Positions 10,665 through 20,600 of a stretch of DNA of 64,000 bases are shown one piece after another. A program made the position numbers and the translations under genes. A model generated the notes under the pieces. That model did no database searches, was not told the origin of the DNA, and was given only the letters and a program-made list of their open reading frames with translations. Within the stretch, counting starts at the first letter, position 1, and the number at the start of each line of letters is the position of its first letter. This DNA comes from Flaccisagitta enflata (lineage: Eukaryota; Chaetognatha; Sagittoidea; Aphragmophora): NCBI GenBank assembly GCA_965153355.1, contig OZ231127.1:95604001-95668000 (forward strand). The letters run 5' to 3'.

Positions 10665-10860
10665 TGGGTGGATGGATTGATGGATGGATGGATGTATGAA
10701 TAGATGGATAGATAAAAAGCTTGATGGATGGATGGATGCATGGATTGATGGATTAGTTGATGGAAAGAGGCATGAGTAAAATGATGGAGGGACGTATCGA
10801 TGGATTGGTATATGGATGGATGAATGAAAGGATGAATGAAAGGATGAATGCAAGATGAAA
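10665..10860. repeat. (ATGG)n-rich microsatellite tract
   Basis: GATGGATG repeats interrupted by TTGATGGA, AAAGGATGAATG and other variants. Intronic, non-coding. Confidence 0.8.
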
Positions 10861-10920
10861 GGCGTAATGCAACGGAAACTTGTAGCTTCTTCCTCCTCCC
10901 AATCATTATGACCGATTTAC

Positions 10921-11143
10921 CGTACCAACAATGATTTCTCCCCTCGTAAAAATGGTGGGTTCAATGGCGTATGCCAGTGCGTTGAGGAACACCGCGTCTA
11001 TGCCGTAAAATAATCTGACGCTTGAAATGGCACCGATCATCAGTTTGAAGATGACTTCATCTTGATACTGATTGCTCAAATCCATGTTGAAAGTCGATAA
11101 CTGCAGCACGTCATTCTGCTGATAATAGCTGAGATACGCGTAT
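10921..11143 (-). CDS. Channel gene exon: C-linker and start of cyclic-nucleotide-binding domain
   Basis: Minus-strand exon of 223 nt. The acceptor is TTCCTCGAAACAG and the donor GGTACG|GTAAATCG. The frame is 1 nt + 74 codons. It begins YAYLSYYQQND, continues LSNQYQDEVIFKLM and RLFYGIDAVFLNALAYAIEP and ends PTIFTRGEIIVGT. This is the pattern of CNG/HCN/EAG channels: a YYxx C-linker helix, 'Lxxxxxxei', a short helix reading 'vxLFxgxdxxFLxxLaxxiep', then 'xxGexIv', the first strands of the cNMP-binding fold. This is the strongest family assignment in the window. The upstream exon (22101-22300) ends with 1 overhanging nt where 2 are needed, so at least one small exon is missing between them, possibly near the giant repeat insertion. 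Confidence 0.8.
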
Positions 11144-11424
11144 CTGTTTCGAGGAAGTAATACAATGGAAAATCAGGGTCCCTTCTAAAACCCTAGTGTT
11201 TTTCTACCAATCGGCCGCAAAAACAGGGCAAATATGGGTTTATCTTGAGGGACAATTTCTTTATCAACAAACAACAGATAGAGCTTGAAGCAATTTTGAA
11301 GAAGAAATTTTTTTCCCTAAGTTTATGTAGCTTCTCTAGAAACTGAGATACTCCCAATGTAGATGGTGCTGCTTTTACTGTTTTTCCTGAATAGCAACAA
11401 GCCAAGAAAACAACCCACCATCTG

Positions 11425-11580
11425 TTCAAACTACCGCCAGGTGGTTTTGAGTAGTACTCTGGGTTTTTTGCTTGTTTACACTCTAGATGGACTTCCTGAA
11501 CTAGATTCCAGCGTCAAAGAAATCATTCTTGTAGCGCCTTTTGAGAAAAATCCATAATTGATAATTTTTCATTTTATCTT
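11425..11580. repeat. Left arm of a large inverted repeat (partner 20930-21086)
   Basis: Blocks CAAACTACCGCCAGGTGGTT, GAGTAGTACTCTGG and AGATGGACTTCCTGAACTAG recur inverted at 20980-21086. Both arms lie outside the 8.75-kb element and its interrupted TACCGTATTTTT repeat, so the whole 11.4-21.1 kb block is a foldback structure expanded by later insertions. Confidence 0.65.
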
Positions 11581-11649
11581 GCACTCAAAATTTAATGGGT
11601 AATAAGAAAGTCGTTTTAGATAGAATATTTGAATTCCTGATAGAATTTC

Positions 11650-11808
11650 AATTCATATGATAGGTCACACAGTATATTTTTGTATAGAAATAAAATTTTT
11701 AGTTTTTTAGCCATTGTTACTAAAAGCTTTGTTTTGCAACAGTAGCTAAAAAACTGAAGATTTTGTTTCATTTCAAAAAATATATAGTGCGACCTATCAA
11801 ATAAAAGG
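11650..11808. mobile_element. Foldback MITE, relative of the core at 27750-27905
   Basis: Inverted arms TCATATGATAGGTCACAC and GTGCGACCTATCAAATAAA flank a palindromic centre (TTTTTTAGCCATTGTTAC / GCAACAGTAGCTAAAAAAC). The same design, with GATAGGTCGCACTATAT, forms the centre of the foldback at 27520-28137. Confidence 0.65.
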
Positions 11809-12019
11809 ATTTTTCATCACAAATACAAATCTGTTACCGTATTTTTAGTTGCGTGCATGCGACTCTACAACCCGCTCCTTCTGTCGGTCGGTCCGTCAGT
11901 CCATCGGTCCGTCGGTCCGTCGGTCCATCGGTCCGTAACACTTAGCTTTTTTGCGTCTTTTTGGGTCGTCTGGAGTTATTTTGAGTCATTTATTGGTTAT
12001 TTTTAGGGATTACTGGTTG

Positions 12020-12690
12020 CTCTTAGTCATTTTTGGTCATTTTTGGTCATTTTTGGTCATTTTTAGTCATTTTTGGTCATTTTGATCATTTGGGTCATTT
12101 TAATCATCTTTGGTCATCTTTTGTCATTTTTGGTCATTTTGGTCATTTTTGGTCTTTTTTGGTCATTTTGATCATTTTTGGTTATCTTTGGTCATTTTTG
12201 GTCATTTTGGTCATTTTGATCATTTTTGGTCATTTTTGGTCATTTTGATCATTTTTGGTCATTTTTGATCATTTTTAGTCATTTTTGATCCTTTCTGGTC
12301 ATTTTTGGTCAATTTTGGTCATTTTGGTCATATTTGTCATTTATGGTCATTTTTGTCATTTATGGTCATTTTTGGTCATTTTTGGTCATTTTGGTCATTT
12401 TGGTCATTTTTGGTCATTTTTGGTCATTTTTGGTCATTTTTGGTCAAGGTGGTCATTTTTAGACATTTTTGGTCATTTTTAGTCATTTTTGGTCATTTTT
12501 GGTCATTTTGGTCATTTTAATCATTTTTGGTCATTTTTGGTCATTTTTGTCATTTTTGATCATTTTGGTCATTTTTGGTCATTTTTGGTTATCTTTGGTC
12601 ATTTTGGTCATTTTTGGTCATTCTTGGTCATTCTTGGTCATTTCTGATCATTTTTGGTCATTTTTGGTCATTTTTGGTCATTTTTGGTTA
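12020..12690. repeat. 11-bp minisatellite TTTTTGGTCAT
   Basis: About 60 copies of an 11-bp unit with small length variants. Part of the core of the giant element. Plus-strand open frames (FGHFWSFLVI type) are by-products. Confidence 0.9.
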
Positions 12691-13115
12691 AAGTCTGCTG
12701 GTTAAAGTCTGCTGGTTAATGTCTTCTGGTTAAAGTCAGCTGGTTAAAGTCTGCTGGTTGAAGTCTGCTTGTTAAAGTCTGCTGGTTAAAGTCTGCTGGG
12801 TAAAGTCTGATGGTTAACGTCTGCTGGTTTAAATCTGCTGGTTTAAGTTGGCTGGTTTGAATCTAATGGGTTACGTCTGCTGGTTAAAGTCTGCTGGTTT
12901 AAATCTAATGGTTTAAGTCTGCTGGTCTAATGGTTTAAGTCTGCTGGTTTAAGTCTGCTGGTTAAAATGATATTAAAGATAAGTATGGTTTAAGTCTGGT
13001 TTAAGTCTGGTTTAAGTATGGTTTAGGTCTGGTTTAAGTCCGGTTTAAGTCTGGTTTAAGTCTGGTTTACATCTGGTTTAAGTTTGGTTTAAGTCTGGTT
13101 TAAGACTGGTTCATG
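12690..13115. repeat. 14-bp (CTGCTGGTTAAAGT) then 11-bp (TGGTTTAAGTC) minisatellites
   Basis: A 14-bp array (12690-12965) passes into an 11-bp array (about 12980-13115). The second unit is mirrored in type by the TCTGGTTTGAG array at 20045-20510. Non-coding. Confidence 0.85.
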
Positions 13116-13119
13116 TCTG

Positions 13120-13985
13120 ATTTATTGGGGTGTTTCAGATCAGGGCTATGGTCTCTGATGGGGCTGGCTGTAAAATTGGAGTTGTGGTATAGTTAGGGGA
13201 AGGCCCCGGGCATCATAGTTGGGCACCCAGAGGCCCCTACGAGTACCACCACCTTTGCGAAGGTTGAAAAAATGACCAAAAATAACCAAAAATGACAAAA
13301 ATACTTAAAAATTTGAAAAAAATTGATTATTTTGGCAAATTAATCCAATTTTTTTCTCTGGTCCACATAGATGTAACATATAGAAGTGGTCTAAGCCGAG
13401 AAATGGCCAGTGGATGGGATAGGGGGCTGTTAAGAACCCAAAAATGGCGAAAAAAAAGACCTAAAAATGAACTGTTTTAAGCCTGCTCAAAAATTAATGA
13501 AAAATAATGAAAATTTTTCCTCCTCAGGGCAATTTTTCCACTCATATAGGCTGAGTGGAGTGCTAGGGGCTGATAACTGCAAAAAATTCGACCCTGGAAT
13601 TAAAAACAGGCCCTGTAGAGGTCGAAATAATGACCAAAAATGACCAAAATTGACAAAAACGCTTTAAATTAAAAAAAACTGATTAATTAGGCAAATCAAC
13701 CCAATTTTTTTCACTGGTTCATACAGTGGTAAGTTCTAGAAGTGATTTAGACCAATAAACGGCCAGTGGGAGCGTTTGGGGGCCAATAAGAACCCAAAAA
13801 AGGCCAAAAAAGACCTGAAAATGCATCTTTTTACACATTTTCAAAATCAAATGAAAAGTAATGAAATTTTTTCCTCCTAATGGCAATTTTTCCATTCACA
13901 TAGGCTGAGTGGAGTGCAAGGGGCTGATAACTGCAAAAAATTCAACCCTGGAATGAAAAACAGGCCCCGTAGAGGTCGAAATAAT
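13120..13985. repeat. Left arm of inverted repeat family (about 350-bp units)
   Basis: It starts with GTTTCAGATCAGGGCTATGG and continues through ATCATAGTTGGGCACCCAGA and AGTACCACCACCTTTGCGA into two units of a repeat containing GGCCAGTGGGAGCGTTTGG. The whole is inverted at 18183-20045. Further fragments of the same arm (15569-15751, 15917-16320) were split off by nested insertions. Confidence 0.8.
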
Positions 13986-14252
13986 GACCAACAAGGCCAA
14001 CACCTATAAGTCGCCTGCAAGACATAAAAAGGTAAAGATGACTTTTACTGACTCGAGATGTCTTAAAATGACTCAAGACAACTTTAAATAACCTAAAAAG
14101 AACTAAAATGACGGAAACAACTACTTTGACCTATTTGACTTAAGTGACTCAAAATAACTTAGAATGTCTTAGAATGACTTAGAATGACTTAGAATAACTT
14201 AGAATATCTTAAAATGAATTAGAATGACTAGAAATAACTTAAAGTATAATAA

Positions 14253-14811
14253 ACAAGTCATCCAAGGATCGCACATGGTCAGCGGTACCCGATGCCCTGC
14301 TTGGAGTGATTAGCTGAAGAAGTGGAGAGAGAGCAGGGCAGCGGCCACAAAGGGCCGATGTCCTGTAGGACACAGGGGTGAATTTCCGTACGTCCTGAAA
14401 CGGCTTATTTGGGGTAATTTTCCGTGATATTCATTAGGAATTTTGCATTTTTTTCAATTTTTTGTCAATTCGCCATGTTATTCAATGGGAATTTGAGGCC
14501 TGAGAGGCTGTGTTTAAGGCCCAAGAGGCTGGATTTGAGGCCCAAGAGGCTGGATTTGAGGCCTGAGAGGTGGGATCTGAGGCCTGAGAGGCTGGATTTT
14601 AGGCCTGAAAGGCTGTATTTGAGGTCCAAGAGGCCAGATTTGAGGCCTGAGAGGCCAGATTTAAGGCCTGAGAGGCTGGATTTGATTCCAGAGAGGCTTG
14701 AGAAGCTTTGGGGGGGGACGTACGGAGGGACGTACGGATGTACGGACGGACGGACGTAAGGAAATTCACCCCTGTGTCCTACAGGACATCGGCCCTTTGG
14801 GGCCACTGCCC
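14253..14811 (+). mobile_element. Subfamily F element (GGCAGCGGCC...GGCCGCTGCC type), nested
   Basis: 5' ACAAGTCATCCAAGGATCGC, GGTCAGCGGTACC, hairpin GCCCTGCT..AGCAGGGC, block GGCAGCGGCC, AAGGGCCGATGTCCTGTAGG. A 21-bp minisatellite (GAGGCCTGAGAGGCTGGATTT, 14480-14700) and GGAC units follow. The inverted block then reads CCTACAGGACATCGGCCCTT and ends in GGGGCCACTGCC before an A-run. It sits in the A-run of the element at 13991. Confidence 0.7.
14480..14700. repeat. 21-bp minisatellite in subfamily F core
   Basis: About ten units of GAGGCCTGAGAGGCTGGATT type. The period is a multiple of 3, so it stays open as a repeated 7-residue peptide (LRPERLD) on one strand. This is not evidence of a gene. 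Confidence 0.85.
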
Positions 14812-14945
14812 AAAAAGTAAAGTGTAAAGTGGACCGACGGACCAACGGACAGACCAACGGATGGACCAATGGACCGACAAAGCGGGTTGTAGAGTCGCGT
14901 GCACGCGACTAAAAATGACAAAAATGACAAAAACACTTCAAAATA

Positions 14946-15568
14946 GATAGCAGCCCAAAGGCGGTAAATGGTCAGCGGTACCCGTGCCCTGCTTGAGTAG
15001 TGTCTGATTTAAGTTGAGGTGGAGCAGGGCAGCGGCCCCGAAGGGGACGAAGTCCTGTAGAACACAGGGGGAATCTGTCCATCCATCCGTCCGTCTGCCC
15101 ATCCGTCCGTCTCCCCTTGCCCCATCCTCAGGGCTTCGTCTTCTTCGGGGCTTGTTCTGACCCTAATTCTGCCAAATAGCCCAAATCCAAGCAATATGGC
15201 CCAAATCTAAGCAAAGTGACCCAAATCCAAGCATATTGGCCCAAATCCAAGCAAAATGGCCCAAATCTGGTCAGAATCTAGGTATTGGAGGCTAAAATGA
15301 TGGACCTGAGGTCAGAATTAGGGTTTTCTGGCAAGATTTGTGCCATTTTGCTTGGATTAGGGACAACATGCTTGGATTTGGGTCATTTTGCTTAAATTTG
15401 GGCCATATTGCTTGGGCTAGTTGTCAGAATTAGGGTCAGAATAGGCCCCGAAGGAGACAAAGCCCTGAGGATGGGGCAGGGCGGGATATACAGACAGACG
15501 TACGGACGTACAGACAGACAGATTCCCCTGAGTTCTACAGGACTTCATCTCCTTTGGGGCCGCTGCCC
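14946..15568 (+). mobile_element. Subfamily F element with 20-bp core repeats
   Basis: Left part GGTCAGCGGTACC, GCCCTGCTT, GAGCAGGGCAGCGGCC, AGTCCTGTAGAACACAGGGG. The core consists of CCCAAATCCAAGCAATATGG-type 20-bp units in both orientations (15175-15420). The right part is CCCCTGAGTTCTACAGGACT, then CCTTTGGGGCCGCTGCCC and an A-run. It interrupts the about 350-bp repeat at its A-run. The 5' edge is approximate and lacks a clear ACAAG. Confidence 0.6.
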
Positions 15569-15751
15569 AAAAAAAATTGAATTTTTAGGCAAATCAACCC
15601 AATTTTATTTACTGGTTCATACAGTGGTAAGTTCTAGAAGTGATTTAGACTGATAAATGACCAGTGGGAGCGTTTGGGGGCCGATAAGAACCCAAAAAGG
15701 TCAAAAAAAGACCTGAAAATGCATTTTTTACACATTTTCAAAATTAAATGA

Positions 15752-15916
15752 TCAAGGCCAGACATATGGCCGATACCAGTTGTGGACGGATGGGCAGGGG
15801 CGGACATGCGTGTTTTCACACTTTTCAACTGGTGCTGACGGATGGAATGACAGACCAAAAGACGGATGGATGGACGGACAGACAAAGGCTCTAACAGAGT
15901 TGCGTGTCCGCAACTA
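15752..15916 (+). mobile_element. ACAAG/CTA element, subfamily B, nested
   Basis: Starts TCAAGGCCAGACATATGGCC, inner motif AGTTGTGGAC, ends with hairpin GTTGCGTGTCCGCAAC and CTA. Left flank AAATTAAATGA and right flank AAAATAATGAAA join to the empty site AAATGAAAAATAATGAAA seen in sister repeats, with no duplicated target bases. Confidence 0.85.
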
Positions 15917-16320
15917 AAAATAATGAAATTTTTTCCTCCTAATGGCAATTTTTCCACTCATGTAGGCTCAACTGAGTGTGAGGGGCTGATAGCTGCAAAA
16001 AAATTCAGGCATGAAAGGTAAGAGGAATGAGAAAATGTGCCAGAATCAGCCATTTTGTGCATTTCAAACATTTCAACTGTCTGACCAACCAACCAACCAA
16101 CCAACCAACCAATGGATGGACATGACCTCGAGGACACACGCAAAAAAATTGCTTTATTTGGCAACTCAATGGATATCCTGCCCCTGCCAACCCGACACTA
16201 TGAACCAGTAAAAGAAATTAGGTTGATCTGCCAAAATAGTCAAATCTTTTGAATTTTGGTCATTTTTGGTCAATATTTCGACCTCTACAAGGCTTGTCTT
16301 TATCACAAGGTATAAGTTTT

Positions 16321-18182
16321 TAGTCGCGTGCACGCGACTCTACAACCCGCTCCGTCGGTCGGTCGGTCGGTCGGTCGGTCTGTCGGTCCGTAACACTTTG
16401 CTTTTTTGCGTCGTTTTTGGTCATTTTGGGTTATCTGGAGTTATTTTGAGTCATTTTTTTGTTGTTTTTGGTCATTTTTGGTTGCTTTTAGTCATTTTTG
16501 GTCATTTTTGATCATTTAAGTCACTTTCTTCATTTAAGTCATATGTGTCGTTTTTGGGCATTTAAAGTAGTTTTAAGTCATCTTTAGTTATATGTGTCCC
16601 TATATTGTGTCCCGACATTGTGTCCCGACATTGTGTCCCGACATTGTGTCCCGACATTGTGTCCCGACATTGTGTCCCGACATTGTGTCCCGACATTGTG
16701 TCCCGACATTGTGTCCCGACATTGTGTCCCGACATTGTGTCCCGACATTGTGTCCCGACATTGTGTCCCTACATTGTGTCCCTACATTGTGTCCCGACAT
16801 TGTGTCCTCTACATTGTGTCCGACATTGTGTCCCTACATTGTGTCCCTACATTGTGTCCCGACATTGTGTCCTGACATTGTGTCTGACATTGTGTCCCAC
16901 ATTGTGTCCCAACATTGTGTCCCACATTGTGTCCCAACATTGTGTCCCTACATTGTGTCCCTACATTGTGTCCCTACATTGTGTCCCTACATTGTGTCCC
17001 TACATTTTGTCCCTACATTGTGTCCCAACATTGTGTCCCTACATTGTGTCCCAACATTGTGTCCCGACATTGTGTCCCTACATTGTGTCCCTACATTGTG
17101 TCCCTATATTGTGTCCAAACATTGTGTCCCTACATTGTGTCCAAACATTGTGTCCCAACATTGTGTCCCAACATTGTGTCGCAACATTGTGTCCCAACAT
17201 TGTGTCCCGACATTGTGTCCCGACATTGTGTCGCGACATTGTGTCCCGACATTGTGTCCCGACATTGTGTCCCGACATTGTGTACCAACATTGTGTCCTG
17301 ACATTGTGTCCCGACATTTTGTCCCCACATTGTGCACCAACATTGTGTACCAACATTGTGTCCCGACATTTTGTCCCCACATTGTGTCCCGCCATTGTGT
17401 CCCGACACTGTGTCTCGACATTGTGTCCCTACTGTGTCCCGTCATTGTGTCCCTACATTGTGTCCCTACATTGTGTCCCTACATTGTGTCCCTACATTGT
17501 GTCCCTACATTGTGTCCCGACATTGTGTCCCTACATTGTGTCCCTACATTGTGTCCCTACATTGTGTCCCAACAGTGTCCCGACATTGTGTCCTGACATT
17601 GTGTCCCGACATTGTGTCCCCACTATTGTGTCCCGACATTGTGTCCTACATTGTGTCCCTACATTATGTCCCAACATTGTGTCTCTGACATTGTGTCCCT
17701 ACCTTGTCCCGACATTGTGTCCTACATTGTGTCCCTACATTGTGTCCCGACATTGTGTCCCGACATTGTGTCCCTACATTGTGTCCCTACATTGTGTCCC
17801 GACATTGTGTCCCGACATTGTGTCCCTACATTGTGTCCCTACATTGTGTCCCTACATTGTGTCCCTACATTGTGTCCCTACATTGTGTCCCTACATCGTG
17901 TCCCTACATTGTGTCCCTACATCGTGTCCTGGCATTGTGTCCCTACATTGTGTCCCGACATTGTGTCCCAACATTGTGTCCCTACATTGTGTCCCTATAT
18001 TGTGTCCCGACATTGTGTCCCGACATTGTGTCCCAACATTGTGTCCCGACATTGTGTCCCAGCAGTGTATCCCAATATTGTGTCCCGACATTGTGTCCCA
18101 ACATTGTGTCCCGACATTGTTTCCCAACATTGTGTCATGAGTATCACGAGTCTGGCACGCGACTTATAGGTGTTGGCCTTGT
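16321..18182 (-). mobile_element. ACAAG/CTA element, subfamily C with 13-bp satellite core
   Basis: Minus-strand 5' ACAAGGCCAACACCTATAAG, inner GTCGCGTGC; 3' hairpin GTCGCGTGCACGCGAC and CTA at 16321. The core is the 13-bp array (16588-18135) plus GGTCATTTTT and (GACC)n segments. The flanks belong to the GGGTCGAA-TTTTT-GCAGTTATCAGCC position of the about 350-bp repeat, again a poly-A/T run. Confidence 0.8.
16588..18135. repeat. 13-bp minisatellite CATTGTGTCCCGA
   Basis: About 119 units of 13 bp; variants alternate CCCGA, CCCTA and CCCAA. Since 13 is not a multiple of 3 and the unit has no stop in any plus frame, all three frames remain open, giving apparent ORFs of up to 511 codons made of a 13-residue repeat. 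Treated as non-coding. Confidence 0.95.
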
Positions 18183-20045
18183 TTTGCTGCTATCAGCCCC
18201 TTACACCCTATTGAGCCTATATGAGTGGAAAGATTGCCATTTGGAGGAAAAAATTTCATTATTTTTCATTTGATTGTGAAAATGTGTAAAAAATGCATTT
18301 TCAGGTCTTTTTTGGCCATTTTTGGGTTCTTATCGGCCCCCAAACGCTCCCACTGGCCATTTATTGGTCTAAATCACTTCAAGAACTTACCACTGTATGA
18401 ACCAGTGAAAAAAATTGGGTTGATTTGCCTAATTAATCAATTTTTTTAAATTTTGAAGCGTTTTTGTCACTTTTGGTCATTTTGGTCATTATTTCAACCT
18501 CTACAGGGCCTGTTTTTAATTCCATGGTCAAATTTTTTGCGGTTATGTGCCCCTTGTACTCCACTCAGCCTGTATGAGTGGAAAAATTGCCATTAGGAGG
18601 AAAAAATTCATTATTTTTCATTTGATTTTGAAAATGTGTAAAAAATGCATTTTCAGGTCTTTTTTGGCCATTTTTGGGTTCTTATTGGCCCCCAAACGCT
18701 CCAACTGGCCATTTATTGGTCTAAATCACTGCTAGAACTTACCACTGTATGAACCAGTAAAAAAAATTGGGTTGATTTGGCTAATTAATCAATTTTTTAA
18801 ATTTTGAAGCTTTTTTGTTAATTTTGGTCATTTTTGGTCATTATTTTGACCTCTACAGGGCCTGTTTTTGATTCCAGGGTCGAACTTTTTGCAGTTATCA
18901 GCCCCTTGCACTCCACTCAGCCTATATGAGTGGAAAAATTGCCATTAGGAGGAAAAAATTTCATTACTTTTCATTTGATTTTGAAAATGTGTAAAAAAAT
19001 GCATTTTCAGGTCTTTTTTGGCCATTTTTGGGTTCTTATTGGCCCCCAAACACTCCCACTGGCCATTTTTTGGTCATAATCACTTCTAGAACTTACCACT
19101 GCATGAACCAGTAAAAAAAATTGGGTTGATTTGCTTAATTAATCAATTTTTTTAAATTTAAAGCAATTTTGTCAATTTTGGTCATTTTTGGTCATTGTTT
19201 CTACCTTTATGGGGCCAAGGTCGAATTTTTTGCAGTTATCAGCCCCTTGCACTCCACTCAGCCTGTATGAGTGGAAAAATTGCCATTAGGAGGAAAAAAT
19301 TTCATTATTTGTCATTTGATTTTGAAAATGTGTAAAAAATTCATTTTCAGGTCTCTTTTGGCCACTTTTGGGTTCTTATTGTCCCCCAAACACTCCCACT
19401 GGCCATTTATTGGTCTAAATCACTTCTAGAACTTACCACTGTATGAACCAGTAAAAAAAATTGGGTTGATTTGCCTAATTAATCAATTCTTTTCAATTTT
19501 GAAGTGTGTACGTCAAATTTGGTCATTTTCAGTCATTATATTGACCTCTACAGGGCCTGTTTTTAATTCCAGGGTCGAATTTTTTGCAGTTATCAGCCCC
19601 TTGCACTCCACTCAGCCTATATGAGTGGAAAAATTGCCCTGAGGAGGAAGAATTGTCATTATTTTTCATTAATTTTTGAGCATGCTTAAAACAGTTCATT
19701 TTTATGTCTTTTTTGGGCCATTTTTGGGTTCTTAACAGCCCCCTATCCCATCCACTGGCCATTTCTCGGCTTAGACCACTTCTATAAGTTACATTTATGT
19801 GAACCAGAGAAAAAAATTGGATTGATTTGCCAAAATAATCAATTTTTTTCAAATTTTTAAGTATTTTTGTCATTTTTGGTTATTTTTGGTCATTTTTTCA
19901 ACCTTCGCAGAGGTGGTGGTACTCGTAGGGGCCTCTGGGTGCCCAACTATGATGCCCAGGGCCTTCCCCTAACTATACCACAACTCCAATTTTACAGCCA
20001 GGCCCATCAGAGACCATAGCCCTGATCTGAAACACCCCACTGATT
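18183..20045. repeat. Right arm of inverted repeat family, five about 350-bp units
   Basis: Units start near 18187, 18539, 18891, 19231 and 19586 at GCAGTTATCAGCCCCTTGCA. They contain GGAGGAAAAAATTTCATTA, GGCCCCCAAACGCTCCCACT and CAGTAAAAAAAATTGGGTTG. The last unit runs into AGGTGGTGGTACTCGTAGGG and ends GATCTGAAACACCCC, the inverse of 13120-13290. Confidence 0.85.
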
Positions 20046-20510
20046 TATGTCTGGTTTAGGTCTGGGTTAGGTCTGGTTTAGGTCTGGTGTATGCCTGGTT
20101 TGTGTCTGGTTTATGTTTGATTTAGGTCTGATTTAGGTCTGGTTTTGGTCTGGTTTTGGTCTGGTTTAATTCTGGTTTGAGTCTGGTTTGAGTCTGGTTT
20201 GAGTCTGGTTTGATTCTGGTTTGATTCTGGTTTGAGCCTGGTTTGAGCCTGGTTTGAGCCTGGTTTTGGTCTGGTTTAAGTCTGGTTTGAGTCTGGTTTG
20301 AGTCTGGTTTGAGTATGGTTTGAGTCTGGTTTGAGTCTGGTTTGAGTCTGGTTTGAGTCTGGCTTGAGTCTGGCTTAAATCTGGTTTATGGATCTGGTGT
20401 ATGTCTGATTTAGGTCTGGTTTTGGTCTGGTTTAATTCTGGTTTGAGTCTGGTTTGAGTCTGGTTTGAGTCTGGTTTGAGTGTGGTTTGGGTCTGTTTTG
20501 GGTTGCGTTC
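20045..20510. repeat. 11-bp minisatellite TCTGGTTTGAG
   Basis: About 40 copies with variants (TCTGGTTTTGG, TCTGGTTTATG). Closes the core of the giant element. Confidence 0.9.
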
Positions 20511-20600
20511 AAGTCTGATTTTCGATAAAAAGATACAAAAAGGAGTCAGGTCAGTTTAGTTATTTTTGTCCTGCACGCGACTTATAGGTGTTGGCCTTGT

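Larger units (their letters stand above)
13991..14911 (+). mobile_element. ACAAG/CTA element, subfamily C, nested
   Basis: ACAAGGCCAACACCTATAAG cap, 10-bp AGAATGACTT repeats, then a second element (14253-14811), then AAAAAGTAAAGTG, GGAC core, 3' hairpin GTCGCGTGCACGCGAC and CTA. Flanks are ATAATGACCA and AAAATGAC. The intact sister repeat reads ATAATGACCAAAAATGAC, so the site is an A-run restored exactly when the element is removed. Confidence 0.8.
11846..20600 (-). mobile_element. Giant (8.75 kb) ACAAG/CTA element with minisatellite core and nested copies
   Basis: On the minus strand it starts ACAAGGCCAACACCTATAAG with inner motif GTCGCGTGC and ends CGGGTTGTAGA, hairpin GTCGCATGCACGCAAC, CTA. 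Its flanks (TTACCGTATTTTT left, CATTTAGCGCCCC right) join into the TACCGTATTTTT..TTAGCGCCCC repeat whose inverted end is seen near 20870-20895, so the interval is probably one insertion. Contents in plus coordinates: 11-bp array (12020-12690), 14-bp array (12690-12960), 11-bp array (12975-13115), inverted arms of an about 350-bp repeat family (13120-16300 versus 18183-20045), five nested elements, and another 11-bp array (20045-20510). No protein gene. Confidence 0.65.

Noticed and set aside
10241-10699. A 152-codon plus-strand frame
   Set aside because: It spans a MITE (10330-10608) and the start of a microsatellite; peptide content (AHSAHSLCSASLAS) reflects CGCTCACT repeats.
12033-12705. 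Frames with FGHFWSFLVI repeats
   Set aside because: By-product of the 11-bp minisatellite; frame and strand depend only on repeat phase.
16592-18273. Very long plus-strand frames (up to 511 codons) of HCVPTLCPDIVSR-type repeats
   Set aside because: They come from a 13-bp repeat with no stop codon in any plus frame; all three frames are open at once, with no promoter, splice or non-repetitive coding sequence.
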